DNA of 64,000 nt from Ascochyta rabiei. Its lineage: Eukaryota > Ascomycota > Dothideomycetes > Pleosporales > Didymellaceae. The stretch spans positions 1,550,001-1,614,000 of the forward strand of contig NC_082412.1 in NCBI RefSeq assembly GCF_004011695.2, given 5' to 3'. Both the position numbers and the translations under genes were made by a program. Positions 43,489 through 54,653 of the stretch are shown here, piece by piece. The notes beneath the pieces are model-generated. The model did not search any database. It worked only from the letters and a program-made list of their open reading frames with translations, and was not told where the DNA came from. Numbering within the stretch: the stretch's first letter is position 1; each line of letters opens with the position of its first letter.

Positions 43489-46237
43489 ATGCCCGCTGCC
43501 ATGGCCTCCCACGCCGCGCCCGCCGCCGCCGCCGCCGCCCGCAAGCCCGGCCAGCCCGAGAAGAAGTACAAGTGCCAGTTCTGCAACCGCGCCTTCAGCA
43601 GGAGCGAGCACCGCAGTCGCCACGAGCGCTCTCGTAAGTCCTCTGTCTATGTTCCTGTTCCTGTTCCTGTTCCTGTCTCTGTCTGTCTCTGTCGTCGTGG
43701 CGCTCGAGAGAGCTTCGTGTTTGGGGAGCGGGGTAGCTGTTTACTGATGCGGGACGACCGCGCCGTCGTCGCGCTGCGGGCAAGGCGCTCGCCGTGGTGG
43801 CCGTTGCTGTTGTCGTTGTCGTTGCTGTTGCTACTGCCCTTGCTGTTGCTACTGCCCTTGCTGCTGCTGTTGCTAACTGCCCCTCCTCCGCAGACACCAA
43901 GGAACGCCCGTTCAAATGCCTCAAGTGCCGCAGCACCTTTGTGCGCCGCGACCTGCTGCTGCGCCACGACCGCACCGTCCACGCAAAAGACGGCGGCGCT
44001 CCTCTGCCCAGCGAGCAAAAGCGCCGCGCCAGCAACAAGGCCAGCGACGCCGCCACCCCCGGCCCCTCCAAGGGCGCCCTGCCCCTCGACACGCCCGCGC
44101 TCGACCAGCTCGACGCCAGCGAGGACGGCATGGTCGACGTCGACATCGAGACCGCCGCCATGCTGATGACCGACTTCCACCACAAGGCCATGGCCAGCCA
44201 GGAGCCCGACATGGCCCTCGACCAGCATCCAGCCCCCGTCATCTCGCCCACCGGGCCCCAGCACATGGAGCCCTCGGCGCCCCAGGTCCCCTACACCGCC
44301 CCGGGCCAGAACATGCTACCGCAGATGCCCTGGCGCGACTCGATGGTGCCCCAGCCAGAGCCCGAGTCGCTGCAGAAGACACACTCGGCCTTCCACCCCC
44401 ACAGTCACCTCGCCCCCATGATGGAGCGCACCATGTCCGGCAACACGGCCCTCGCACCCACCTTCCCCTCGATGAGCGAGAACAACCTCGGCACACCCAG
44501 CGCGCTCTCGCCGTACCCATCCATGCTTGGCCCTGTCTCGCCCGTCGACTACCGCAAGTCTCCAGGCCCCAGCCAGGCGCTGACCATGACCAGCGCACCC
44601 CAGCTTGAGTCGGAGGAGCAGTGCCGCAGAATCTACGACAACATCAAGCAGTACGACAGCGAGAACGCGCTCTTGGACACGTTCCACCTGCCGAGCTTGA
44701 ACACACTCAACCGTCTGCTCAAGACATACTTTGACCTCTTTCACCACCACCTGCCCTTTCTGCACCCGGCGACTTTCCACCCAACCGAAGTGGCTGCGCC
44801 GCTACTCTTGGCTGTGCTATCTATCGGCGCCCTCTACATCTTCGATCAAGACCAGGCCTACATGCTGCACATTGGCTCCAAGGTTCTCGTCAACCAGTTT
44901 CTGCAGAACAAAGAGAACTTCAGCTCGCGCAAGTGCCCCTTGTGGACAATGCAGAGCACCCTGCTCAACATGCAATTCTCCAGCTGGAGCGGCGATCCAA
45001 AGGGTCTTGAGTGGGCCTGCTCGATCAAGAGTCTTCTCGCAAACATGGTTGCAGGCAACCGCTACGAGCTGAAGATCCGCTCAGAAGCTCGCGAGGGTGC
45101 GCAGCCGAGCCACCAAGAGTGGATCGAGGATGAGCAGTGTCGCCGCACGTACTACGCAGTCTACATCTTCTTCGGTCTCCTAACGTTGACCTACAACCAC
45201 ACGCCGGCCATGGGCTTCAACGAATTTGACACACTGGAGCTGCCGTCTTCAGAGTCGCTTTGGACCATGGGCGGTGACGACGAGGAGGCGTGGCGCGAGG
45301 CCCTTGCAACATCGAAGATCATCACCTTCCGCCAGGCGCACGACAACCTGTTCCAGGGCGAGACAGCGCGTTACAGCGCGTTCGCGACTCGTGTCATGAT
45401 CAATGCTTTGTTCCTGGAGGTGTGGTATCACAAGCGTAGCCCAGAAGCCCTGCAGGACGTCGTTACTGAGTACAAGCTTCGCCTGGCGCTCGAAACCTGG
45501 GAGAAGTCACTTGACTTGTGCGAGCCAGAGACTGTCGTGGTTCGTCTGAGCGCGCCTCACAAAGGCCATCCCCTGATCTTCAATGCCATGGCGCTGTACC
45601 GTAACACGCGAGCTCGTCTGGTGGTCGACTTGAAGTCAATCCAGGAGGCTCTTCGCTACCACGATTCCTATGAAGTCGCAGCAGCTATGACCAACGCGCG
45701 CGACAAGGTCCAACGCTCGCAAGAAATGATCAAGGTCATTCAAGAATGCTTTGACTGCATCGAAGTCGCGGCTGTGCAAGGTATACGCTGGGTTGCACGC
45801 ACTTCAGCCACCAACTGGAGCATCGAGCACCCACTCGCTGGGATGGACCTTGTGGTCATCCTCACCCTTTGGCTTTACCGCCTGGAACACGACGAGGAGC
45901 CCGCCAATGAGGAAGAATTGGCCATGTACAACAAGCTGCGCAACTTGTTTGACGATGACTCTGTCGATGTGTATGGTGCCAAGTTGAGCTCCACTGTCGC
46001 GCGCCTGTGGGGAAGTATGATTGACGAGGTGGTTGTATGGGGGTAAGTCGCTCTCGTCAAATCTGAAAATACCAGTCACTAACCCCTTTCAGCATCACCA
46101 AGCTTATGGGTGAGGCCTTCAAACTCCACTCACAAGCCCTTGTTGGCTACGAGGACGCAATGTCCTCCAGATCCGGCTCTGCCTCGCCGCTAACAGCCGG
46201 CGCCGTTCAGGTGCTCGAGATGCAGATGGCCTACTAG
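43489..46237 (+). CDS. C2H2 zinc-finger transcription factor with fungal_trans domain
   Basis: Nuclear DNA-binding regulator. Exons 43489-43633, 43894-46042 and 46093-46237 (812 aa). Two N-terminal C2H2 fingers: CQFCNRAFSRSEHRSRHERSH (finger 1, its last His encoded across the splice) and CLKCRSTFVRRDLLLRHDRTVH (finger 2). The 260-nt first intron falls in the linker between them (TKERPFK). A Pro/Ser-rich middle is followed by the fungal-specific transcription factor domain (about residues 320-600; LLKTYFDLFHHHLPFLHPAT, CRRTYYAVYIFFGLL). The short last exon ends VLEMQMAY. The architecture is that of fungal proteins with paired C2H2 fingers plus fungal_trans (AmdX/Klf1-like group). Target genes cannot be inferred. 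An upstream Met choice is limited: the second Met is residue 5. Confidence 0.93.
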
Positions 46238-47051
46238 GCCACATTTTACGACATCTCCTTTCTCTTTTTCATTTCCTTACTAGATTGTCATACTCTTCCT
46301 CTTCTCTCATCTTGTCATCTCTCTGCATCTGGGGGCATGGCTTGGAGTTCCGGTGTCATTCTACCTTTTCCTTTTTTTTTTTTTCTTCTTCTTTTTTCTT
46401 CTTCTTTTTTTCCAGATCGAGGCAACATGGCGCATTGGGGCGGTCTGGTCCAGTCCATACACACTTCGAGCTCAGGCTCTTTTCGTTCTGACATCCCTCT
46501 AATATCTTTCCTCTCACTCATACCCGTTGGCTTTCTGGACTAGTTTGGAGGCTGGCCCCAAGTGCGTTTCGGTTCATTTCGGTCTGGCTGCGGGCTGCCC
46601 TGGCAGCCTTTCCGATAATATTTGTTTTCATATCCTTGTTTCCCATCTATTACGGCTGGCATGGATTTCGTTCTGCATATACCATACATGCCTGATTATT
46701 GTCTTTACGGCGACGGAGGGAGGGTACTTAGGCAGTGGAGTGATGACGCAGGAGTGTCGGCGTGCGTTTTCGCCTCAGAGCATTCGTGTATAAAATAGGT
46801 TCCCTGGGAGAACTTCTTCTTGACCCTGCAATGATATCTGTGATGCTCTTCCAATGCCTGTCAAGTGCTGCGAGGAAGCGGTCTGCTGCGCCAAGCGCAC
46901 TAAAATGCGCGTTAGCGCCTTGCTCAGAAAAAATGTACAGCACCGAGCTCCCGCGCACCAAGCTCACGACCACGCTGCCACTCGCTTCCTAGCACTCACC
47001 GCATTCCGCACCCCCCTACCTTGTCCCCAGAATCAATCGCATTCATTCGCA
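46238..47051. other. intergenic between the regulator and NHP2
   Basis: Includes a T/C-rich tract at about 46370-46412, likely in the 3' flank of the regulator gene, and the NHP2 promoter. No gene seen. Confidence 0.5.
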
Positions 47052-47806
47052 ATGGCCAAGGAAATCGAAGAGAAGAAGCTGAAGAAGGAGAAGAAGGACA
47101 AGAAGGAAAAGAAAGAGAAGCGCGCGGAGACCGACGGTGTTTCCAAGCCCAAGAAGGAGAAGAAGGAGAAGAAGAGCAAGGATGTCACAGATGCTCTCGA
47201 GACTGCGATTGAGGAGCCCGAGGTCTCCATGATGGAGGTTGACAGCGGTGCTGGCGCAGAGGGCGACGAGCCCGCCGGCGCACTCGTTCCCTTTGCTTTC
47301 CCTCTCGCAGACAACGACAAGGAAGTCAAGAAGATTCTGAAGACAGTCAAGAAGTGTACGTTCTGCACCCCATGCAATCCTTTGTACGTGTGTCTGCATA
47401 GTTTCCGCTAACGCGCTCAATAGCCGCAAAGACCAAGACCCTCCGTCGTGGTGTCAAGGAAGTCGTCAAGGCTCTCCGCAAGTCACAAGCTTCTGGAAAC
47501 AGTGCAGACGTCAACGACCCGTCCGCTATCGTCGTCATCGCTGCCGACATCTCGCCCATGGACGTCATCTCGCACATCCCCGTCCTTTGCGAAGACCACG
47601 GCATCCCTTACATCTACATCAAGTCGCGCGCACAGCTTGGTGAGGCGAGTGCAACCAAGAGGCCTACCTCGGTCGTCATGGTCGCAAAGGCTGGGTCAGG
47701 CAAGAAGGCCAAGGATGTAAAGGACGACGATGCGAAGGAGTTTGAGGAGGCATACGGTGATCTGCAGAAGTTGGTCTCCAAGGCGGCGAAAACAGTGCGC
47801 AAGTAA
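47052..47806 (+). CDS. NHP2: H/ACA snoRNP subunit Nhp2
   Basis: L7Ae-family RNA-binding protein of the H/ACA particle that guides pseudouridylation and 18S rRNA processing in the nucleolus. Exon 47052-47355, intron 47356-47423 (GTACGT...AATAG), exon 47424-47806; 228 aa. An N-terminal lysine/glutamate tail (KKLKKEKKDKKEKKEKR) precedes an acidic stretch, then the L7Ae core: KTLRRGVKEVVKALRKSQ, IVVIAADISPMDVISHIPVL, CEDHGIPYIYIKSRAQLGEA. The core length and the ISPMDV motif are typical. The N-terminal extension is longer than in yeast Nhp2 (156 aa), as is usual in filamentous fungi. Confidence 0.95.
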
Positions 47807-48361
47807 GCGCGCTGCAAAGGAGCGCATGTGATATGTGTGGCATTTCCCACTGCATGACTTGCATGTTGGATTCTTACTGTGCAAAATGGGACAGGCGTAT
47901 GGCGTTACGACCTATCTGCCGAGCTCCTGTGCTCGGCGTTGTTTACTATCTTCTGGCGGTGGGCGTGTGTCGTGTATTACGAACATATGATTCAATCGAC
48001 GCAGTGGAACGACCAGAACTATGCTGACTGCATTTGCAACGCTTCGTGATTGCAACATTGACATTAGGCCAATGCAGAACCGGACAATGCGCGGTAATAT
48101 AAAGCGCACAAGGTAAGCCTCGTACTCGGCCTCATAGCCACCCACCACTGCACGGCACCTACACCTAGGCGATACCCGGGACTCAGACTGTTCTCTCTCC
48201 CTTGTACTATACACGCAGCAACCTGAACAATCCACGACCATCCACTGCACACAACGCGCTCTTCAAGCCTGGCAAACTCGTATTAGGGCAAGCTTTCAGA
48301 GCCCATCTCAACTACTCAGTCTTCTCAGCCAGACATAACGGACCCAGCATCGCCAGCAGCC
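47807..48361. other. intergenic
   Basis: 3' flank of NHP2 and promoter of the next gene. Nothing recognised. Confidence 0.45.
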
Positions 48362-49258
48362 ATGGCAGCCTCTTCAGCCCCTGCAAAGAGTCTGAACACC
48401 ATAGAAGGCGACCGGGAACTCACCGTCAGGATTTGCGACATCACTGCTGCTGGAGCAATGCTTCAGCGGGTGTTGGAGCTGGGCGAGCGGGCTGCAAAGA
48501 TTGGACATGTGTGTGTTGATACTGCATCCTACTTCCGCGCCCGAGAAAAAGGTAGGGGTTTGGAGTGCAGTGCAGAGCGAGGCATTGGATCTTGGAACGA
48601 GAGCACGGCCGACACGAAAATGGATCCAACTTCTATCGCGGCCTTACTCTGCGCTCCGATCACTGCAATACTGACCACGATTACATCCCGCGCCGGATCT
48701 CTGACATCACTCACCTGGCCCGCCTCTTCCCACACAGATCGAAGGTTCACACGCCCGCTTTCCTTCTGGGAAGCTTTGTACACTCACGCACCCAGTCTCG
48801 AGAAGCTGCACCTGGACTTTTTCCGTCACGAAGTGCAAGTTTTCTCTCGCCCGCCTGCAGGTGTCAAGTTTGGGAAGCTGAAAGAGTTGAGACTCGATGC
48901 GAGCTCCGCACACGGAGACGGTGGGTCCACAGTTGATGAACTGCTGGGGAGCTGCGAGAACATAGAGGTGCTGGGTTTCAAGTGGCCTCCGTGCGACTTG
49001 CCCTCATGTCAGATCAAGGGTGTGAGTTGGGGATGGACCTTTCCCAAGCTCAGGCAGTTGAGTATATTGGGTTGGAATATCGCACCAGCGGCCTACACCG
49101 AGTTCCTTGGGCGGCACCCAAACATTCGATATTTAGATGAACGTATTGATGGTCCGTACGATGAAGATGGGAAAGGATATACTACCGTGCAGCTACCCAC
49201 TACGGCTCTGCCGAATCTCAGCACCTTGAAGAAGGCGTACACATACACATGGTCATGA
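48362..49258 (+). CDS. F-box/LRR-like hypothetical protein
   Basis: Single-exon frame of 298 aa starting MAASSAPAKSLNTIEGDREL. The C-terminal two-thirds has leucine-rich-repeat-like strand/helix spacing: LEKLHLDFF, FGKLKELRLDASS, CENIEVLGFKW, FPKLRQLSILGWN, HPNIRYLDERI. This is typical of fungal F-box-associated LRR proteins, though I see no F-box itself; an upstream exon with one is possible. The function is unknown. The stop lies 27 bases from the stop of the convergent acetyltransferase gene, so their 3' ends should overlap. Confidence 0.6.
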   Translation: MAASSAPAKSLNTIEGDRELTVRICDITAAGAMLQRVLELGERAAKIGHVCVDTASYFRAREKGRGLECSAERGIGSWNESTADTKMDPTSIAALLCAPITAILTTITSRAGSLTSLTWPASSHTDRRFTRPLSFWEALYTHAPSLEKLHLDFFRHEVQVFSRPPAGVKFGKLKELRLDASSAHGDGGSTVDELLGSCENIEVLGFKWPPCDLPSCQIKGVSWGWTFPKLRQLSILGWNIAPAAYTEFLGRHPNIRYLDERIDGPYDEDGKGYTTVQLPTTALPNLSTLKKAYTYTWS

Positions 49259-49284
49259 CACATCCCCATCATCCCATCCTCTCA

Positions 49285-50015
49285 TCAGCCCGTCGACTCC
49301 GCCTCGAAATCATACCCGTACACAATCGCATCCACCTTCCTCCCGGGATAGCTCTTCAGGACACCGCACTTCTTCACCCGCCCAATCCTCTCAAAGCCCA
49401 ACGAGTCCCAGATGCGCGTCGACGCCTCGTTCGTCTCGTACACGAGATTGAACACCGAATACGTAAACCCCTACGTTCATCAGTAAACCAAACACCCGCC
49501 GCCCCAAAGCGCAGTGAACAACGTACCAGCAGCGGCGCCCAGACCAAATACTGGCTACCGAGCAGCCTCCCAACGCCCTTGTTGCGCGCAGCGCGGACAA
49601 CCAAGAAGCCCGCATTGCAGACATGGCTGCTGCGGCCGGGGTAGTTTGGCTTGGTGTAGAAGCTGCCGAGACAAAGCGCGTCCCAGGCGGCTTGCGGCGC
49701 GACGACCTCGTCCACGCTGGTCACGGAGCCTCGCAGCATCACAGCTCCAAAGGTCCCGAACCAGTACGCTCCGAACTCCTCCAGGGGCAGCGCGTCCATC
49801 ATCGGGTACGTGTCGCCCCCTTCGATCTCTGCGGTTAGCTGCCCGTGCAGGAACGCTACGAGTGTGCGGGGTACCTGCGAGAGCGAGGTGAAGGGGAGGA
49901 TGGTGGCTGGGGTGCCGTCCTTCAGCGTCACGTGTTCAGGGGAGAGGGTGTAGGCAGTTTTATTGAGTTTGTGGAGGATAGGGGGCGAGGTTGGGTCATC
50001 GAGCATGGCGGGCAT
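49285..50015 (-). CDS. GNAT N-acetyltransferase, Mpr1-like
   Basis: Acetyl-CoA-dependent N-acetyltransferase resembling fungal Mpr1/Ppr1 enzymes, which acetylate toxic proline analogues such as azetidine-2-carboxylate and lower oxidative stress. Exon 50015-49527, intron 49526-49471 (GTACGT...CGTAG), exon 49470-49285; 224 aa. Motifs: YTKPNYPGRSSHVCNAGFLV, the acetyl-CoA loop RNKGVGRLLG, and after the intron FTYSVFNLVYETNEASTRIW and DSLGFERIGRV. These match the Mpr1-type C-terminal pattern. Substrate is inferred from family only. The first ATG gives MPAMLDDPT; no targeting peptide. Confidence 0.87.
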
Positions 50016-50877
50016 GGTTAAGATTTATTTTCGAGTTTGACGAGGTTGGAGAACCAAGAAACCTATGGAGTCGAGATGTTTTCTTTCTTTCTTTCTTTCT
50101 TTCTTTCTTTCCGAGAGGCGAGATGGTCGGTTTTCCAAGAGCGGTAGGGCGTGCTGAGTATGTATCTTCTTGTAGATACGAGGATGCTACCGGTACCGTA
50201 CCTAGAGTGGAAGCGCGGGGCTCCGATTTCGGAAACTCCACCTACAACGCTCCACGCGCGCAACATCTCCACCGCCGCCCTCAGCCATAGATTCCGAGTA
50301 CGGCCAACTATCACACCGTCTGGGTTCATACCTGAGAGTACCACGTGCTTATGCCTGCCGCTTTGGGTTCGTCAGAAAACAGCACTCTAATGCCGGTCTC
50401 GCGATGTCGCTTCGTGGTCTTAGCTCCAGGGACGCTGCGGGTGGATGCATTAACGCAAACGATGACTCACGGAACCTGAACGCTGTTGTGCGGGAAGTGC
50501 TGATAAAGGGTATCGGTGCGGCTGCTCAGATATAGTCAAGGCGCCAAATGGACAAGCTAACCGGCAAGAGATTGTCGGTCATGTGCAGTTCTTTGTATGT
50601 GGTTTGGAATACAGAGATGAACCTTGGAATACCAAGATGAGCCTTGAAATACTGAGATAGATCTTGAGATGGTGGAATTGACTGTCAGGGTAGTGGATTA
50701 TGGGAGTTGTGTGGGATCAGGTAGATGCTAGGGGGAGGTCTCGCTAGTGATTTGTAAGGAGAAGGAAGTAAAGGAAGACCTAGACAACACGAAGACAAAG
50801 CAGGAAGCGAAGCACACGGGACAAATTCTCAGCAAAACCACACTTCTTCACCGGCTGGCTACTTCGAAGCTTTTGGT
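50016..50877. other. intergenic with TTTC repeat
   Basis: Upstream of the acetyltransferase gene. Contains about eight TTTC units at 50081-50111 very close to its start. No gene seen. Confidence 0.5.
50081..50111. repeat. TTTC tetramer x7-8
   Basis: Simple tandem TTTC run (GAAA on the acetyltransferase strand), about 65-95 bases before that gene's ATG. Confidence 0.95.
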
Positions 50878-51952
50878 CTACACCTCGATCGGCTTGCCAC
50901 CCTGCTCGCCACTCCTCAATGCCGCCTCCAAGATGTGGAGATCAGCGAGCGCCTCCTCGGGGCTCTGCCTCGCGTTTGGTTTCCCTTGTGTGAGACCCTC
51001 AGCCCACGCCTTGACTTCCTGCTTCACGCCGCTTCCCTCCTCGGGGAACTCCTTGGCTTCGTCCTTGCCGTCTCGGCGGACTACGACCCTGCCCCGCGTC
51101 ACAGTGACAGTTCCCTTCTCGCTCGCAACCAGGTACTCGCTGCCGCTGTCCGTCGTTCCAAAGGACACGCTCAGTGTACCCGACGCTCCGGAGCCGAGCT
51201 GGAGGGTGGCGTGCAGAGTGTCGACGGGGGGTAGGTGTTCTTGCAGTTGCGCTGTGAATGCACTGAGCTTCTTCACTTTCTCGCCTCCACCCTCAAGAAG
51301 CAGCCTGGTCCCAGCAACAAAGTGCACACCACCATCCAATAGGAACCCACCCTGGTACTCTGGCACTTTCCTCCACGGCGTCTCGAAGTACTTGCCGCCC
51401 GGTGCAACGAAGAGGCTGACACGCGAGCGGAAGGTTAGGACACGGCCCAGCGAGGCGAGCTGCTCACTGGCATAGAGAAACGAGTCCTGGTAGCGGAAGT
51501 TCTCGGCGACAGAGTACGTGGCATTTGTGTTGGCGGAATCCGACGTCCAGGCGATCAGCTCTTTCGCAGTCTGAACATCTTTCGCGATTGGCTTTTCCGC
51601 AAGCACGTGCTTGCCTGCTGCAAGAGCTTTCTTGATGTATTCTGGCTGAGCGAGGATGGGGAGGCTGTTTGATTCAGCATTCTACTCTTTGTTCAATGCA
51701 ACGCAGCGATGGTACATACGCAATAATTACGCCTCTGATGTCGTCTCGCTTCAGCAGGTCGTCATATGTCTTGCCTTCCGAGTCTTCGCTGTACAGATCG
51801 ACGTCTGAGAGATGTTCAGACAGCGACTTTGCGGACCTGAGAGAGCGAGAATAGACTGCTTTCAGGCTGAGGAGCTGTGTTGCTTGAATGGCAGGTAGAT
51901 GTTCTTCTTTGGCGAAGATGCCGCTGCCTACTAAAGCAATACCGGTAGCCAT
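50878..51952 (-). CDS. Gfo/Idh/MocA-family NAD(P)-dependent oxidoreductase
   Basis: Rossmann-fold dehydrogenase acting on a sugar or polyol-like substrate, which cannot be specified. Exon 51952-51720, intron 51719-51665 (GTATGT...AACAG), exon 51664-50878; 339 aa. The N-terminal nucleotide-binding motif is ALVGSGIFAKEEHLPAI; after the intron comes the conserved HVLAEKPIAK with the family lysine, then NFRYQDSF. The C-terminal beta-sheet domain holds GGFLLDGGVHFVAGTRLLL, with the catalytic-region His, and a final VKQEVKAWAEGL. No signal peptide. The start is set by the nucleotide-binding motif close to the ATG. Confidence 0.92.
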
Positions 51953-52404
51953 TGTGTAGGGTCGTGATTGGGATAGAATTGGGGGAAGGTAGAAGAGAAG
52001 GCAAGGCTTGTTCGGTTTCGCAATGCTGCAGCTGGCTCGAGTATATGCACATGTCGTCACTGATTCAGACAGGTGGATCAAACGGCGGCTAAACGGAAAA
52101 TGTCTTCGAGCGTCGCTGCTCGCAAGAAAACAGAGCTTGTTGCATCATCGACTGCGGGGCTCTGTTTTGGTGTTTACCTGCCCCTCTTACCGGATAGGGT
52201 AACTCGAACAGCCGCGCCGCGGAGTTGGTCACTACCCCTGTCGATCTTGGGGATGTCGTAAGATGGCGCGTTGGAAGAACAGGACGCTGGCTTTGGATTG
52301 CATTCAGACAGCTGCCTTTACCACGATAGATGCTGATTTCTCATGCTGGGTATCTAAGTCTTATGTATGCAAAAGTAAGTCAGGTTCTGACGATGGATAG
52401 GTGC
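51953..52404. other. intergenic
   Basis: Upstream of the oxidoreductase and downstream of the pseudouridine synthase. Nothing recognised. Confidence 0.45.
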
Positions 52405-53996
52405 TCAGTTCTGGCCCCTTGCTTTCTGCGCGACCTGCTCGTCTGCTATTCCGAGCTTCTGCAAGTCGACCGCCAATGGATCGCTCTCCTTTGTGCTCTC
52501 GGTAGGCCCTTGATAGCCTGGCGGCGGTAGAGCCCAGTCGGGAAGACCTGTCTGGTAGTCCCATCTTCCCTCCTCACACCTGTATCTCCTTGCATGCAGG
52601 TAGATGCCCAGCTCGTGTGTGCCTGGATCGCTGTACAGCGGCGTATCACACACGTCACATGTCTCACCGGTCTGTTTTTCAGCCTTCCTCTTGTTGTAGG
52701 CATCCACCATCTCGTCGTGGTAGGCGACGGCATCGGCGACATCTTCCTTTCCCATGCGCGACAGGCGGGCCATGATGTCTTCGTCGTTTTCATCTTCAGA
52801 CACGCCACGTCCGAGCGAAGGGCCAAAGACGCGCTGGTTGGCATATATGGGATCGTTCGAGATGGGATGGCCAAGGTATTGCAGATGCACACGCAGCTGG
52901 TGAGTGCGTCCAGTGACAGGGAAGCATCGCACGATGGAGTAGCCACGGAGTTTCTTCCACGGCTGGCCATCGTCATGTCCGTGCTCTGGTTGCTCTTGCT
53001 CCGGTTTGTCATGGTCGTTTGGTGGGTAGTACGCTAGCCGCTTGAAGACAGTCCTCGACTCTCTCCCGTTTGCGCGTACAGCGTTGAGGCCGAGCTTAGG
53101 GCTGATCTGGAGAATGGGTTTCTCGCACACTATCTCGCCTTCAGGGAACTCACCCACAACACGAGTGACGTACTCCTTCTTCACGGTCCGTCCGCGTATC
53201 TGGGCGCTCATGTCTTCGGCTGCCTGCTTGTGCTTCCCGATGAACATGATGCCGCTCGTCAAGCGGTCCAGTCTGTTACAGGGCAGGGGTTTCCACCCAT
53301 ATCCACGGTCAGCCCTCATGACCTCGATGATGGAATTGAAGTTGTAGCGGCCTGCCGGGTGGACGGGCATGCCCGCGGGCTTGTCGATGACAATGATGTC
53401 GTCGTCCTCGTGGACGATGCCAATGGGGCTCGCGGTGCATGGTGGCTCGTGTCGGTGGAGGGTGTGTGAGATGATGTCGCCGTTCTTCACGATCGTGCTC
53501 GTGCTCGGTACCGGCTTGCCGTTCAAGACAACACGCCCTTCCACAATGGCCTGCTCGTAGTACTCCCGGGGCCGGTCGCGGAACTCGCTGGAGAAGATGT
53601 CGAGGATCTCGCGCCCCCGCCAACGCTCCTTGCAGAAGGTGTTGTAGGTGTAGTGGTAGGGCGTGACCTTGCGCAGGCCATCTTCGAGGTAGTATGGCGG
53701 CGGCCAGGGATTGCAGGGCGTGGTTGCGACTGCGGGGGGCTCCTTCCAGGGAAACGCGTCGTCAGCCAGCGGGGGATATTTGTCGCGCACAGGCGAGGGC
53801 ACGAGAGCCATCGAGGCGGCGCCGGACGGTGTTTTGGGCACGGGCACGCGTCCTTTGGAGGCCAAGTAGGCGAGGATGCGCGGAGAGGGCGCCAATGTGA
53901 CGGACGAAGGTGGGGGGGCACTGCTAGCTGCTGTGCGGAATCCGTCGTGGAAAGAAAAAGAAAAAAAAAGCTACTTGTAGCCAGCCCTGCAGCCAT
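52405..53996 (-). CDS. RluA-family tRNA pseudouridine synthase (Rib2/Pus9-like)
   Basis: Isomerises uridine to pseudouridine; the Pus9/Rib2 branch modifies tRNA position 32. My join: short exon 53996-53975, intron 53974-53931 (GTAGCT, pyrimidine tract, CACAG), exon 53930-52405; 515 aa starting MAAGLATTASSAPPP. An in-frame ATG at 54038 would add 14 residues. The long exon alone has no ATG at its 5' end, which supports the extra exon. Domains: an S4-like RNA-binding segment (about residues 120-160; VEGRVVLNGKPVPSTSTIVK), then the synthase core with PAGMPVHPAGRYNFNS, catalytic aspartate in CNRLDRLTSG, and RTHQLRVHLQYLGHPI. The C-terminus has a CDVCDTPLY cysteine pair and TRP/Gly-rich tail. No deaminase domain like that of yeast Rib2 is present. 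Confidence 0.9.
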
Positions 53997-54121
53997 GCAG
54001 CCCCGAACAGCAGCGAGCCGAGGCTCGACGACGGCCATCGATGAGGTGCCTTGGCCGCGCCAGTACGCCATCACGCATCACGCATCGTCACACTACAACG
54101 ACAACTCACAATTGCCGCAGA
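53997..54121. promoter_or_regulatory. short bidirectional promoter, pseudouridine synthase / thioesterase
   Basis: 83-125 bp between divergent start codons, depending on which ATG the pseudouridine synthase uses. Confidence 0.5.
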
Positions 54122-54653
54122 ATGGCTCTGGATGCGTTGAAGGCGCGGCGTCGCTGTGACTACAAGTTCCAGCTCGAGTACCGCACACGATGGTACCACG
54201 CCGTCCTCGTGCAGGCACCTCGTGCAGGCACCTCGAAACCCTCGCTGACCAACGGCACCCAGGAGCGACAATGACATGTACCACCACCTCAACAACAGCG
54301 TCTACTACTATCTGTTCGACAGTGTCGTCAACACGTACCTGATCAAGCACTGTTCCCTCCACCCGCCCACCTCTTCGCAGATTGGCCTGGTCGTGCATTC
54401 GCACTGCGACTACTTTGCGCCCACCGAGTTCCCAGCCGTGATAGACCTCGCCCTGAGAGTCAACAAGCTGGGCAAGAGCTCTGTCACCTACGAGATAGGC
54501 GTCTTTGAGCGGGGTCAAGACGAGGTGAAGGCTGTTGGCGAGTTCATCCATGTCTTCGTCGACCGCGACAGCCGGAAGCCAGGCAAGCCAGGCATGGCTG
54601 ACGCGCTGAAGCAGGGCTTGCAGAAGATCCAGACAGACAAGGCGAAACTGTAG
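54122..54653 (+). CDS. acyl-CoA thioesterase, 4HBT hotdog family
   Basis: Small hotdog-fold thioesterase that hydrolyses an acyl-CoA. Exon 54122-54192, intron 54193-54262 (GTACCA...CCCAG), exon 54263-54653; 153 aa. The splice rebuilds the family motif YRTRW-SDNDMYHHLNNSVYY, in which the aspartate is the likely catalytic residue (compare YbgC-type DTDxxGHxNN). Further support: HSHCDYFAPTEFP and SVTYEIGVFERGQDEVKAVG. No peroxisomal SKL ending or mitochondrial leader is obvious (C-terminus DKAKL is only weakly PTS1-like). Its acyl substrate is unknown. Confidence 0.9.

Noticed and set aside
43647..44264. Long minus-strand open frame opposite the zinc-finger gene
   Set aside because: Antisense shadow of GC-rich coding DNA; no domain.
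46370..46412. T/C-rich tract as a coding or splice feature
   Set aside because: Lies after the stop of the regulator gene; a simple 3' flank tract is enough.
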